In this document: piece by piece, positions 45,254-53,994 of the stretch
Position numbering within the stretch: position 1 is the first letter of the stretch
How the letters are laid out: each line of letters opens with the position of its first letter
Assembly (NCBI RefSeq): GCF_900110575.1
Contig: NZ_FOEF01000011.1
Span: 124,001 to 188,000, forward strand
DNA: 64,000 nucleotides
From: Amycolatopsis saalfeldensis
GTDB taxonomy: Bacteria > Actinomycetota > Actinomycetes > Mycobacteriales > Pseudonocardiaceae
Reading direction: 5' to 3'
The notes under the pieces: generated by a model
Seen by the model: the letters and a program-made list of their open reading frames with translations, nothing else
What the model was told of the DNA's origin: nothing
The model's database searches: none
Translations under genes and position numbers: made by a program

Positions 45254-47379
45254 CCAATCCCGAACCCGGCAAGGGGCGGCTGCTGCAGGGCGGCCGCGTC
45301 GTCGCCCGCGTGATCCTGGTCTGGGCCGCGGTCACCGGCGCGCTGCGCCTGCTCGACCTGTGGCTGGACGGGTTCTCGATGCAGTCCTGGTGGCAGCCCA
45401 CGGTGTGCGCGCTCATCCTCGGCCTGCTGACGTCCGTGGTCTGGCCGCTGGTGGTCCGGATCGCCTGGCCGATCGCCTACTTCACCCTCGGCGTCGGCAC
45501 TTTCCTGCTGCTGAGCGTGGCGACACTGGCGATCCTGCAGGCCGTGCCCGGCGTCGAGCTGCACAGCTTCAGCGCGGCGGTGATCGTCACGGTCGCGATG
45601 TCGGCCGTCGGCGCGGTGATCTCCAGCCTGCTCGCGGTCGACGAGGACGAGATCTTCTTCCGCCGCGCGGCCCGCCGCCGTCGACGGCACAACCCGGAGG
45701 CCGGCCTCGCCGAGCAGCCGCCAGGCGTGATCTTCCTGCAGATCGACGGCCTCGGTTACGACACCGTGCGCCGCGCCGTGCGCGACGGCGACATGCCGAC
45801 GTTCGCGGCCTGGCTGGGCGAAGGCACCCACTCACTCACGCGCTGGCACACCGACTGGAGTTCGCAGACCGGCGCCAGCGTGTGCGGCATCCTGCACGGC
45901 TCGAACCACGACATCCTCGGCTTCCGTTGGTACGAAAAGGATCGCGACCACGTGATGGCGTGCGCGCACCCGACCGACGCGGCCGAGATCGAACGCCGCC
46001 ACACCGACGGCCGCGGCCTGCTCTCGGGTGACGGCGCGAGCCACGGCAACCTGTTCTCCGGCGACGCCGAGCACGTCAGCCTCACCATGAGCTCGATCCC
46101 GGTGCTGGTGCCGCGCACCCTGCGCGGCCGCAAGCGCGACCGGGTCGGCGCCGGCTACCGCGCCTACTTCGCGAATCCGGTGAACGTGCTGCGGACGTTC
46201 GGCGTGGCACTGGTCGACGTCTTCCGGGAGCTGTCCGCGGCCGCCAAGCAGCGCCGCGCCGGCGTGATGCCGAGGATCCCGCGCGGCGGCTTCTACCCGC
46301 TCGCGCGGCCCGGCACCACGGTGATCGCGCGCGACGTCGTGGTGTCCGCGATCATCGGCGACATGCTGGCCGGACGGCCCGTGGTGTACGCCGATTTCCT
46401 GGGCTACGACGAGGTCGCGCACCACTCCGGCATCGAGCGCTTCGACACCCTGGAGGTGCTGCGCTCGATCGACCAGCAGTTCGCGCGGCTGCAGCGGGCG
46501 AGCCGGATCGCGCCGCGGCGCTACCACATCGTCGGGCTTTCGGACCACGGCCAGACCCAGGGCCAGGCGTTTGTCGACCGGTTCGGCGAGACGATGGAGG
46601 CACTGGTCGGACGCCTGTGCGGCGGCGAGCCCGTGGCCGAGGCGGGCAAGCGGCGGCAGGCCGAAAGCTGGCAGGTGAACGCGGCGCTGGCCGAGGCCAC
46701 CACCACCGGCGGCCTGATCGCGCGCCGGCTGCGCGGCCGCGTCGAGAAGGCCGAAGGCGCCGAAAACCGGCCGCGCACCACCAGCGGCTCCCCCGGCGCG
46801 GTCACCCGCGTGGCGCCCGGGGTGGTCGCCGTCGTGTCCGGGCACCTGGCGATGGTGTCGTTCACCGAGCACGAGGGCCGGGTCGAGCTGGAGACCATCG
46901 AGCGCGAGTACCCGGACCTGCTGCCCACGCTGGTCGACCACGACGGCGTCGGCTTCATACTGGTGCGCAGCTCGGAGTTCGGGCCCGTGGTGCTGGGCCG
47001 CGACGGGCTCAAGCGGCTCGCCACCGGCGTCGTGATCGGCGAGGACCCGCTGGCCGACTACGGCCCGTACGCCGACGAGCTGGTCAAGCGCGTCGACACC
47101 TTCCCGCACTGCGCGGACATCATGATCAACAGCCGGTACGACCCGGAGTCCGACCAGTCCTCGCCGTTCGAGCGGCACGTCGGCTCCCACGGCGCGCTCG
47201 GCGGCCCGCAGCAGCGCGGGTTCATCGTGCACCCGAAGGAGTTCCCGCCGCCGGGCGAGCCGGTGGGCGCCGAGGCCGTGCACCACGTGTTCCGCGACTG
47301 GCTGACGTTTCTCGGGCACCCGGAACCCGTTGCTGCGAAAGAGAAATCCACTCCCATCCCCTCGGAGGTCGTGTCATGA
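45250..47379 (+). CDS. Membrane phosphodiesterase: holin-like TM domain fused to alkaline-phosphatase-fold domain
   Basis: 709 residues, GTG overlapping the dedA stop. Residues about 15-130 hold four membrane helices of the phage-holin-4-superfamily type (WWQPTVCALILGLLTSVVWP, AYFTLGVGTFLLLSVATLAI). The rest is an alkaline-phosphatase/nucleotide-pyrophosphatase fold: VIFLQIDGLGYDTVRRA (metal Asp), RWHTDWSSQTGASVCGILHG (nucleophile Thr/Ser region), VYADFLGYDEVAHHSGIE and IVGLSDHGQTQGQAF. Probably cleaves a phosphodiester in an envelope lipid or polymer. A fused holin-like anchor is characteristic of actinobacterial members. Confidence 0.88.
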   Translation: MTNPEPGKGRLLQGGRVVARVILVWAAVTGALRLLDLWLDGFSMQSWWQPTVCALILGLLTSVVWPLVVRIAWPIAYFTLGVGTFLLLSVATLAILQAVPGVELHSFSAAVIVTVAMSAVGAVISSLLAVDEDEIFFRRAARRRRRHNPEAGLAEQPPGVIFLQIDGLGYDTVRRAVRDGDMPTFAAWLGEGTHSLTRWHTDWSSQTGASVCGILHGSNHDILGFRWYEKDRDHVMACAHPTDAAEIERRHTDGRGLLSGDGASHGNLFSGDAEHVSLTMSSIPVLVPRTLRGRKRDRVGAGYRAYFANPVNVLRTFGVALVDVFRELSAAAKQRRAGVMPRIPRGGFYPLARPGTTVIARDVVVSAIIGDMLAGRPVVYADFLGYDEVAHHSGIERFDTLEVLRSIDQQFARLQRASRIAPRRYHIVGLSDHGQTQGQAFVDRFGETMEALVGRLCGGEPVAEAGKRRQAESWQVNAALAEATTTGGLIARRLRGRVEKAEGAENRPRTTSGSPGAVTRVAPGVVAVVSGHLAMVSFTEHEGRVELETIEREYPDLLPTLVDHDGVGFILVRSSEFGPVVLGRDGLKRLATGVVIGEDPLADYGPYADELVKRVDTFPHCADIMINSRYDPESDQSSPFERHVGSHGALGGPQQRGFIVHPKEFPPPGEPVGAEAVHHVFRDWLTFLGHPEPVAAKEKSTPIPSEVVS

Positions 47380-47612
47380 AGCCGGTGGTCTACGGCGCGA
47401 GCTGGTGCCCGGACGTCAAGCGCAGCCGCGCGCTGCTCGACGCGGAAGGCGTTGAGTACGACTACGTCGACGTCGAGGCGGACACCGCGGCCGAAGCACT
47501 GGTCCGCGAACTGCAGGGCGGTCCGCGCCGCATCCCGACCATCGTCTTCGGCGACGGCACCCACCTCGTCGAGCCGAGCGACGACGAGCTGGCCGCGCGC
47601 CTTTCGCGATGA
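47376..47612 (+). CDS. Monothiol glutaredoxin-like protein
   Basis: 78 residues, ATG overlapping the preceding stop. Thioredoxin fold: VVYGASWCPDVKRSRALLDA, cis-Pro loop GPRRIPTIVFGDG and the C-terminal helix. The usual CxxC is reduced to CPDV, so only the first Cys is available, unlike mycoredoxin (CPYC-type). It may de-mycothiolate proteins by a monothiol route or serve as a binding domain. Fourth gene of the coupled operon. Confidence 0.9.
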   Translation: MKPVVYGASWCPDVKRSRALLDAEGVEYDYVDVEADTAAEALVRELQGGPRRIPTIVFGDGTHLVEPSDDELAARLSR

Positions 47613-47815
47613 CCCTGCTGACGGAACTGCCGCTCGGCACCCGCGTCGTCGTGCGCTATCGCATCGAGGGCGGCTTCACCGACGCACTCGGTCCGCTGCG
47701 CGAGCGCGACGCCGAAACCTGCACGGTCGAAACGAAACGCGGCCTCGTGGTCGTCCCGCTGGACGCCGTCGTCGCCGCGAAACCCGTGCCGCCACAACCG
47801 GTGCGGCGCCGCTGA
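47609..47815 (+). CDS. Stand-alone SH3-like domain protein
   Basis: 68 residues, ATG overlapping the glutaredoxin stop. TRVVVRYRIEGGFTDALGPL, then VETKRGLVVVPLDAVVAAKP, matches the small beta-barrel at the N-terminus of Rv0428c-type GNAT proteins, followed by the usual Pro/Arg-rich linker, but the acetyltransferase part is absent. Either a natural single-domain protein or a fragment left by gene splitting. Its tight coupling to the operon favours the first. Confidence 0.75.
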   Translation: MTLLTELPLGTRVVVRYRIEGGFTDALGPLRERDAETCTVETKRGLVVVPLDAVVAAKPVPPQPVRRR

Positions 47816-47858
47816 AAACCGGTTGGCGACGGCCGGCTCCCGCTGTGACGATCAACCC

Positions 47859-48617
47859 ATGACACGCACGTTCGAGGAGCTGGTGACCGAGGCCGAGGCC
47901 GTTTCCGTGGCGGGCTGGGACTTCTCCTGGCTCGACGGGCGGGCCACCGAGCAACGGCCGTCGTGGGGCTACCAAAGGCAGATCGGCGAACGGCTCGCGC
48001 GCGTCGAGTCCGCTTTGGACATTCAGACCGGCGGCGGCGAGGTGCTGGCCGGGGTGCCGGTGCTGCCGCCGCTGACCGTCGCGACCGAATCGTGGCCGCC
48101 GAACCTCGCGAAGGCCGCCGCGCTGCTGGAGCCGCGCGGCGGGGTGGTCGTCGCGGACACCGACGAGCCGCCGCTGCCGTTCCGGGCCGGCGCGTTCGAG
48201 CTGGTGGTCAGCCGTCATCCGGTGACGGTGTGGTGGGACGAGATCGCGCGGGTCCTGCGCCCGGGCGGGACCTACCTGTCCCAGCAGGTCGGCCCGGCCA
48301 GTGTGTTCGAGCTGGTCGAGTACTTCCTCGGTCCCCAACCGCCAGAGGTGCGCCGGGGCCGTCATCCCGAAGACGCCCGGGCGGCCGCCGAGCGCGCCGG
48401 GCTCGAGGTCGTCGACCTGCGGTTCGAACGGCTGCGCACCGAATTCTTCGACATCGGCGCGGTGATCTACTTCCTGCGCAAGGTGATCTGGATGGTGCCG
48501 GGCTTCACCGTCGAGGCTTACCGGCCCCGGCTGCGCGAGCTGCACGAGCGGTTGCGCGAAGGGCCGTTCACCGCCACCACCACCCGATTCCTCATCGAGG
48601 CGCGGAAGCGGACGTGA
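47859..48617 (+). CDS. SAM-dependent methyltransferase (class I)
   Basis: 252 residues from ATG 47859. The usual SAM loop is weak (LAKAAALLEPRGGVVVADTD), but the acceptor region is clear: LPFRAGAFELVVSRHPVTVW, then WWDEIARVLRPGGTYLSQQV. This matches the family of small actinobacterial class I methyltransferases that lack a strict GxGxG. Substrate unknown. Its 3' end overlaps the convergent tetR gene by 26 bp. Confidence 0.85.
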   Translation: MTRTFEELVTEAEAVSVAGWDFSWLDGRATEQRPSWGYQRQIGERLARVESALDIQTGGGEVLAGVPVLPPLTVATESWPPNLAKAAALLEPRGGVVVADTDEPPLPFRAGAFELVVSRHPVTVWWDEIARVLRPGGTYLSQQVGPASVFELVEYFLGPQPPEVRRGRHPEDARAAAERAGLEVVDLRFERLRTEFFDIGAVIYFLRKVIWMVPGFTVEAYRPRLRELHERLREGPFTATTTRFLIEARKRT

Positions 48618-49206
48618 GGATCAGGTCGAGGCCGAAGGCGAACCGGTCGTCGAACCGGTCGTTGGCCTCGCTCAGCAGCACCCGCCGCAGATGCGGGTAC
48701 GGCTCCAGCGTCGACGGCGAGGCCAGGTGCAGCTTGGGCGTCTCCGCGCTGCCCTGCTCCTCCACGACCAGTCCGATCGCGAAGTAGACGATCGTCCAGC
48801 AGGTCCAGTCGGCCTGGCGGTCGTCGAGGCCGAGCCCGGTCAGCGCGCCGATCAACGCGTTCGCGGTGCCGAGCGTGCCCGGCCCGGCGGTGAACGTGCC
48901 CGCGACCACCCGCCCGCCGTCGCGGTGGGCCAGCAACGCCGCGCGGTAACGGTGGGCCAGCTCGACCACGCGCGCGCGGGGATCCTCGGGGAGGCCGTCG
49001 AGGACGATGCCGTCCAAGATCGTGTCGGCCATCAGCTCGCGCAGCCGCGCTTTCGTTTTCACGTGCCACAGCACGGTGTTCATCCGCACGCCCAGCTTGC
49101 CCGCGACCGCGCGCAGGCTCGTGGCCTCCAGCCCGGACTCTTCGAGCACGTCGAGCGCCACCCGCACGATGTCGGTCTGGCGGTCCGAGGCCGCGGAGGT
49201 GGTCAC
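48592..49206 (-). CDS. TetR-family regulator
   Basis: 204 residues, GTG 49206. HTH about 8-55 (DRQTDIVRVALDVLEESGLE, then LRAVAGKLGVRMNTVLWHVK), and a TetR_C_1-like ligand domain. It is divergent from the ferredoxin-reductase/PPOX operon, and two copies of TTGGTCAGTGACC lie between them, so it is very likely the repressor of that operon. Confidence 0.92.
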   Translation of the reverse strand: MTTSAASDRQTDIVRVALDVLEESGLEATSLRAVAGKLGVRMNTVLWHVKTKARLRELMADTILDGIVLDGLPEDPRARVVELAHRYRAALLAHRDGGRVVAGTFTAGPGTLGTANALIGALTGLGLDDRQADWTCWTIVYFAIGLVVEEQGSAETPKLHLASPSTLEPYPHLRRVLLSEANDRFDDRFAFGLDLILTSASAPR

Positions 49207-49246
49207 CCGGCTGATCGTAGGTGGTCGGGGCCACCTTGCCAGCCCC

Positions 49247-49276
49247 TTGGTCAGTGACCTAGATTGGTCAGTGACC
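49247..49276. promoter_or_regulatory. Tandem TetR operator TTGGTCAGTGACC x2
   Basis: Two identical 13-bp copies (49247-49259 and 49264-49276), 17 bp apart, each containing the dyad GGTCA-G-TGACC. They lie in the 82-bp gap between tetR and the reductase gene, and the second abuts the reductase Shine-Dalgarno AAGGAGG. Two-dimer TetR binding at this spacing would block the promoter. Confidence 0.7.
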
Positions 49277-49288
49277 AAGGAGGTGCGT

Positions 49289-50215
49289 ATGGAACTCCCG
49301 GTGATCGTCCGGCAGCTGCGCTGGGAAGCGGCCGGCGTGGTGTCCGTCGAGCTGACCCGCGAGGACGGCGGGGCGATGCCCGCGTGGCAGCCCGGCGCGC
49401 ACGTCGAACTCGTGCTGCCGAACGGGATCAGCCGGCAGTACTCCCTGTGCGGCTCGCCGGAAGACCGGTCGAGCTACCGCATCGGCGTGCGGCGCGATCC
49501 GCGCAGCCGCGGCGGTTCGGAATACGTGCACGCGTTCCTGCGGCCTGGCCAGACGGTGCGGATCCGGGGCCCGCGTGACAACTTCAGGTTTACCCGCGCC
49601 GGGGAGTACCTGTTCATCGCGGGCGGCATCGGGATCACGCCGATCCTGCCGATGGCGCGCCAGGCCGCTGAGTGGGGAGTGCCGTGGCAGTTGGCGTACG
49701 GCGGGCACACGGCGGACTCGATGGCCTTCCGCGCGGAGCTGGAAGCCTTGGGCCCCTTCGGTTTCCACGCTTCAGACCGGACCGGGCGGCTGCCGTTGAC
49801 CGAGCTGCTGGAGAAACCGCGCGGCGCGGTCTACGTGTGCGGTCCGGAGCCGCTGCTCGAAGCCGTCGAAAAGGGGGCGGCGCACTGGCCGGCCGGCTCG
49901 CTGCACCTGGAGCGGTTCAAACCGCGGCCCCGCCCGCCCCGGCCCGACACCCCGGTCGAGGTCGTGTGCGCGCGATCCGCGCGGACGGTGCAGGTGCCCG
50001 CCGACCGGAGTGTCCTGCGCGCGCTGGAAGACGCCGGGCTGCCGGTCGAGGGCTCGTGCCGCGAAGGCGTGTGCGGGACCTGCCGGACGAAGGTGCTCGA
50101 AGGCGTTCCCGACCACCGCGACGACATCCTGTCCGAAGACGAGCAGGCCCGCGGCGACGTGCTGTTCCCGTGCGTTTCCCGCGCGCTGACGAGCAAGCTG
50201 GTGCTTGATGTCTGA
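49289..50215 (+). CDS. PDR/VanB-type oxidoreductase: flavin reductase with C-terminal [2Fe-2S] ferredoxin
   Basis: 308 residues, ATG 49289 after AAGGAGG. Flavin-binding barrel (RQYSLCGSPEDRSSYRIGVR), NAD-binding domain (LFIAGGIGITPILPMARQAA, VYVCGPEPLLEAVEKGA) and a plant-type ferredoxin at about 225-308 with CREGVCGTCRTKVLEG and the fourth Cys in VLFPCVS. It passes electrons from NAD(P)H to an oxygenase partner, which is not seen here. Overlaps the PPOX gene by 8 nt. Confidence 0.93.
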   Translation: MELPVIVRQLRWEAAGVVSVELTREDGGAMPAWQPGAHVELVLPNGISRQYSLCGSPEDRSSYRIGVRRDPRSRGGSEYVHAFLRPGQTVRIRGPRDNFRFTRAGEYLFIAGGIGITPILPMARQAAEWGVPWQLAYGGHTADSMAFRAELEALGPFGFHASDRTGRLPLTELLEKPRGAVYVCGPEPLLEAVEKGAAHWPAGSLHLERFKPRPRPPRPDTPVEVVCARSARTVQVPADRSVLRALEDAGLPVEGSCREGVCGTCRTKVLEGVPDHRDDILSEDEQARGDVLFPCVSRALTSKLVLDV

Positions 50216-50882
50216 GATCCCCGCCCACACCGCCGCCGACGACTACGCGGGCATCGACCACGCCCGGCTGCGGGAGATCATCGGCGAGCCGATGCGGTTC
50301 ATCGCCGAAAAAAAGTCACTGGCCCTGGGTGAGTTCCTGGTGCGGTTCATCGCGCACAGCACGTTCTTCTGCCTCGCCACCACCGACGCGGAGTCCAATT
50401 TGGACATCAGCCCGAAGGGCGACCCGCCGGGCTCGGTGAAGGTGCTGGACCCGTGGACGCTCGCCCTGCCCGAGCGGCCGGGCAACCGGCTGGCGGACTC
50501 GTTCGAGAACATCCTGCGCAACCCGGCCGTCGCGCTGCTGTTCTTCGTGCCGGGCATGCGGGAAACCCTGCGGGTCAACGGCCGCGCCACTGTTTCCGAC
50601 GACCCTGCCCTGCTGCGGCAGCTGAGCGCCGGCGGCAAACCGGCGCTGCTGGCCACCGTCGTGCGCGTCGAGGAGGCCTTCACCCAGTGCGGCAAGGCGC
50701 TGATCCGCGCCCACCTCTGGGAAGGCGACGACCGCAACCTCACCGAAGCCCTCACCCTCGGCGGCGGCTTCTACAACCTGATGATCGCCCAGGAAGCCGC
50801 CAAGATGGCCGACGCGCTCGGCGGCTCGGTGGGCTCCATCCGGGAGATCGCGGAGGCGGACTACCGCGCCAACCTGGTCTGA
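50208..50882 (+). CDS. PPOX-type FMN flavoprotein (MSMEG_1061-like)
   Basis: 224 residues. Split-barrel flavoprotein: IAHSTFFCLATTDAESNLDI, SPKGDPPGSVKVLDPWTLAL, then NPAVALLFFVPGMRETLRVN and the C-terminal CGKALIRAHLWEG. Members bind FMN or F420-like cofactors and reduce or oxidise small molecules. Translationally coupled to the reductase gene, which may supply its electrons; both under the TetR at 48592. The 3' end overlaps the convergent tetR gene by 22 bp. Confidence 0.9.
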   Translation: MSEIPAHTAADDYAGIDHARLREIIGEPMRFIAEKKSLALGEFLVRFIAHSTFFCLATTDAESNLDISPKGDPPGSVKVLDPWTLALPERPGNRLADSFENILRNPAVALLFFVPGMRETLRVNGRATVSDDPALLRQLSAGGKPALLATVVRVEEAFTQCGKALIRAHLWEGDDRNLTEALTLGGGFYNLMIAQEAAKMADALGGSVGSIREIAEADYRANLV

Positions 50883-51661
50883 TCGATGGCCGTCTCGATG
50901 CCGTCCAGCAGGAGTTCCACGCCGGCGTCGAGGCTGAGCCAGGCCTCGCGTTCCAGATAGGACCGGGTGTCGGACGGGGCGGGTGACGGGGTCTGGCCCT
51001 CGCCGAGGCGCGCGACCAGCGGGTACCGCTCGGCGAAGTCCGGGACCAGCTCGCCCAGCAGCGCCGAGCGCGAGTACCACCAATCCTCTTCCGACAAGCC
51101 GGTCTCACGCGCGGCCTGGCGGGATTCGGCGGCGACCTGGACCGAGCCGCGCACGACGTTGAGCAGCGCGCCGACGATCCAGCGCACCCGGGCGACCGGC
51201 AGCCCCGTCGCCAGCAGCACCCGCAGCACGAGCTGCTGCATCCGGAACTCCCCCGGCCCCAGCACCGGCCGCGCGTACGAAACCTGCAGGAGCCACGGGT
51301 GCCGCAGGTGGAACTCCCCCAGCTCGCGCGCCAGCTCGAGCACGGCGGGCCGCCAGCCGGACGACAGGTCGTGGTCCTCGCGCAGCTCGCCGAGCACGTG
51401 GTCGTACATCAGGTCGATCAGCTCGCTTTTGCCGGGCACGTACGTGTACAGCGCCATCGCGGTGCGCCCCAGCCGATCACCGACCGCGCGCATGGACAGC
51501 GCGGCCATGCCGTCTGCGTCGGCGATATCGATGGCGGCGGACACGATGAGGGCAACGCTCAGCCCCGGCTTCGGCCCGGGCGCCGTCTTGGCCGCGGCAC
51601 CCGTGCGCCACAACAGCTCCATCGAACGGCGAGCGTCACCCTGCCCGGCGAACACGACCAC
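50861..51661 (-). CDS. TetR-family regulator
   Basis: 266 residues from GTG 51661, chosen for GAGGAG just upstream; an in-frame GTG at 51694 adds 11 residues. HTH about 40-85 (SVALIVSAAIDIADADGMAA, then RAVGDRLGRTAMALYTYVPG) and a TetR_C_1 domain with ELGEFHLRHPWLLQVSYARP and SEEDWWYSRSALL. No divergent target; the next gene upstream is the secreted protein at 51714 on the same strand. Confidence 0.88.
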   Translation of the reverse strand: MVVFAGQGDARRSMELLWRTGAAAKTAPGPKPGLSVALIVSAAIDIADADGMAALSMRAVGDRLGRTAMALYTYVPGKSELIDLMYDHVLGELREDHDLSSGWRPAVLELARELGEFHLRHPWLLQVSYARPVLGPGEFRMQQLVLRVLLATGLPVARVRWIVGALLNVVRGSVQVAAESRQAARETGLSEEDWWYSRSALLGELVPDFAERYPLVARLGEGQTPSPAPSDTRSYLEREAWLSLDAGVELLLDGIETAIDQTRLAR

Positions 51662-51713
51662 GGACGGCTCCTCACCCCTCGAACGGCTCCTCACACGATA
51701 AGGGGCCCCGCGT

Positions 51714-52235
51714 TCAGAGGCCCAGCGTGGCGGCCGTCAGCACGTACTTGCCCTGCAGCAGCTCGCCGCGCATCTCCGGGGTGACCGACTCGGTGACGCT
51801 GGTGAAGGTGGCCGGGGCGGCGGTCTGCAGGGCGGAGGCGAAGGTGCTCACGCTGGGATCCACGACCAGGCTGATGGTCGGCGTCTGGGTGGGCGCGAAG
51901 CGGTTGACCGCGCCGACGTAACCGAAGATCGAGCCGACGACCTCGCCCGCGGCGGCCGCGTCCGCCGGGCAGGTGGCGCCGGGAGCGGCCGGAAGCGAGA
52001 GGGTGGCCTTCTGGAACGCCTTCGAGGCCGGGGCGGCGGTCGCGTTCGGGTTGGCGCCCATCTCGTCGACGATGGTGTCCACATCGGAACGCAGCTGCTC
52101 CGTCACCGGGCCGACGGCGGCGCAGCGCGAGGGCGACGGCGGCATCGGCGCGATGGACGCCCCGGCCGTCCCGGTGGCGGCCGCCAGCAGCGCCGGCCCG
52201 AGGAAAAGCACTGTCACACAACGACGAAACGACAC
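51714..52235 (-). CDS. Secreted hypothetical protein
   Basis: 173 residues. Sec signal peptide (RRCVTVLFLGPALLAAATGT, cleavage near AGA-SIA, about residue 27). The mature part is Ala/Thr/Pro-rich and helical, with two Cys that could pair. No catalytic motif. It ends 52 bp before the tetR gene start. Family not recognised. Confidence 0.75.
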   Translation of the reverse strand: MSFRRCVTVLFLGPALLAAATGTAGASIAPMPPSPSRCAAVGPVTEQLRSDVDTIVDEMGANPNATAAPASKAFQKATLSLPAAPGATCPADAAAAGEVVGSIFGYVGAVNRFAPTQTPTISLVVDPSVSTFASALQTAAPATFTSVTESVTPEMRGELLQGKYVLTAATLGL

Positions 52236-52418
52236 GGCGGGAGTTCCCTTCCCCGGGTAACAGGACGAGTCACCCTAGCCAGCGCGGGCCCGGCCACGAC
52301 ATTCCCCGGACGAGCGTCACCCCACCGGGAGAATCCGCGGCCCGGGGTAACGGACCGGCACCAACCACAATGGACGGACGGCCGTGGTGGCCGCCCGTCC
52401 ACCGGGAACCGCTGCCGC

Positions 52419-52613
52419 TCAGTCGGCCAGCTCGATGGCCAGCGCCGGGCAGATCTGGGCCGCCTCGCGGACCTGCGTGTGCAGTTCCTCGGGCGGATTC
52501 TCCTGCAGCAGCACGACGATGCCGTCTTCCTCGCGCTGGTCGAACACCTCCGGCGCGGCCAGGACGCACTGTCCCGCCCCGACGCACCGGTCCTGGTCGA
52601 TGACCACCTTCAT
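52419..52613 (-). CDS. [3Fe-4S] ferredoxin for cytochrome P450
   Basis: 64 residues. Cysteine pattern DRCVGAGQCVLAAPEVF, then AAQICPALAIEL: three Cys with one ligand position of a 4Fe centre replaced, typical of the ferredoxins that feed actinomycete P450s. It follows the P450 gene by 19 bp, so they are one operon and electron-transfer partners. A reductase is not adjacent. Confidence 0.94.
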   Translation of the reverse strand: MKVVIDQDRCVGAGQCVLAAPEVFDQREEDGIVVLLQENPPEELHTQVREAAQICPALAIELAD

Positions 52614-52632
52614 GGCTTTCCTCCCGAACGAA

Positions 52633-53844
52633 TCACCAGGTCACGGGGAGCTCGTGCACCCCGTAGACGACCATGTCGTGCTTGAACTTCAGGTCCTCGA
52701 CCGGCGCGTCGAGCTTCAGCGTCGGAATCCGGCGGTACAGCGTGCTGTACACGACTTGCAGCTCGACCCGGGCCAGCGGCTGGCCGAGGCACTGGTGCAC
52801 GCCGTAACCGAACGCCACGTGGTGGCGGGCCTTGCGGGTGACGTCGAGCTGGTCCGGCTCCGGGAACGCGCCCGCGTCGCGGTTCGCGATGTCCGAGGCA
52901 GCGATCAGGCCCTCGCCCTTGCGGACCGGCTGCCCGCCGACCTCCATGTCCTCCAGCGCCACGCGCCGCCGTCCCGTGTGGACGATGGTGAGGTAGCGCA
53001 GCAGCTCCTCCACGGCGTTGGCGATGAGCGCGGGGTCGCCGTCGCGGACGAGGTCCAGCTGGTCCGGGTGCTCCAGCAGCGCCGCGGTGCCGAGCGTGAT
53101 CATGTTGGCCGTGGTCTCGTGGCCCGCGACGAGGAGCAGCTGCCCCATCGCCGCGACGTCCTCGACGGTCATCGCGCCGGTCGCGACCTGCTCCGTCGCG
53201 AGCCGGCTCAGCACGTCGTCCCCCGGGTCGGTCAGCTTCTGCTTGACCAGCCCGCCGAGATACGCGAGCAGTTCCTCCAGCGCCGCCAGCGATTCCGCCG
53301 GCGTCGAGTTCTTGGCGATCAGGACCTTGCTGACCCGGTGGAAAAACGCGCGGTCCGCATACGGCACGCCGAGCAGCTCGCAAATCACCAGCGACGGCAC
53401 CGGGAGCGCGAAGGCCTGCACCAGGTCCGTGGGGTTCGGGCCGGCCAGCATGTCGTCGATCAGCTCGTCGACGATCTTCTGGATCCGCGGCCGCAGCCGC
53501 TCCACCTTCTTCACCATGAAGTCGCCGGTCAGCAGGCGCCGCTGGGAAGCGTGGTCCGGATCGTCCATGCTGATGAATGCCTTGGCCCGCTTGCGCCGCG
53601 CCGCGATGCCGGGCGACTGCGCCGGATAGCCGGGCAGCTCGGAGTCGGCGCTGACCCGCGCGTCGGCGAGCATCGCCCGGACGTCTTCGTAGCGAGTGAA
53701 CAGCCACGGCTCGCTGCCGTCCCAGATCTTCACGCGGGACACCGGTTCGTCGTGCAACCGGCGGTCGAGCTCCGGCGGCGGGTCGAACGGGCTGCGCCCT
53801 CGCGCCATCGGGAACTCGGGCGCGTCGGACAGGGCCTCCGACAT
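52633..53844 (-). CDS. Cytochrome P450 (CYP105/107-like)
   Basis: 403 residues. I-helix oxygen-binding motif LLLVAGHETTANM, K-helix ELLR, and the haem loop FGYGVHQCLGQPLAR with thiolate ligand Cys352; the SMDDPDHASQRRLLTGDFM segment is typical of class I bacterial P450s. It oxidises an unknown small molecule in the cytoplasm with the downstream ferredoxin. The upstream tetR gene on the same strand (53995) is a possible regulator. No biosynthetic cluster surrounds it, so a detoxifying or solitary role is plausible. Confidence 0.95.
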   Translation of the reverse strand: MSEALSDAPEFPMARGRSPFDPPPELDRRLHDEPVSRVKIWDGSEPWLFTRYEDVRAMLADARVSADSELPGYPAQSPGIAARRKRAKAFISMDDPDHASQRRLLTGDFMVKKVERLRPRIQKIVDELIDDMLAGPNPTDLVQAFALPVPSLVICELLGVPYADRAFFHRVSKVLIAKNSTPAESLAALEELLAYLGGLVKQKLTDPGDDVLSRLATEQVATGAMTVEDVAAMGQLLLVAGHETTANMITLGTAALLEHPDQLDLVRDGDPALIANAVEELLRYLTIVHTGRRRVALEDMEVGGQPVRKGEGLIAASDIANRDAGAFPEPDQLDVTRKARHHVAFGYGVHQCLGQPLARVELQVVYSTLYRRIPTLKLDAPVEDLKFKHDMVVYGVHELPVTW

Positions 53845-53994
53845 TTATGCCTCCTACACAGAGTCACCAAACGATTGTTCGGACACTTACTGAACACATG
53901 TTAGGCAATCTGGTGAAGAGTTCGCCACCCTCGCGGCGTAGATCACCATTACGGCCGAGAACAGGTGGGGTGAAACCGGAGAAAACGCCCTGGC

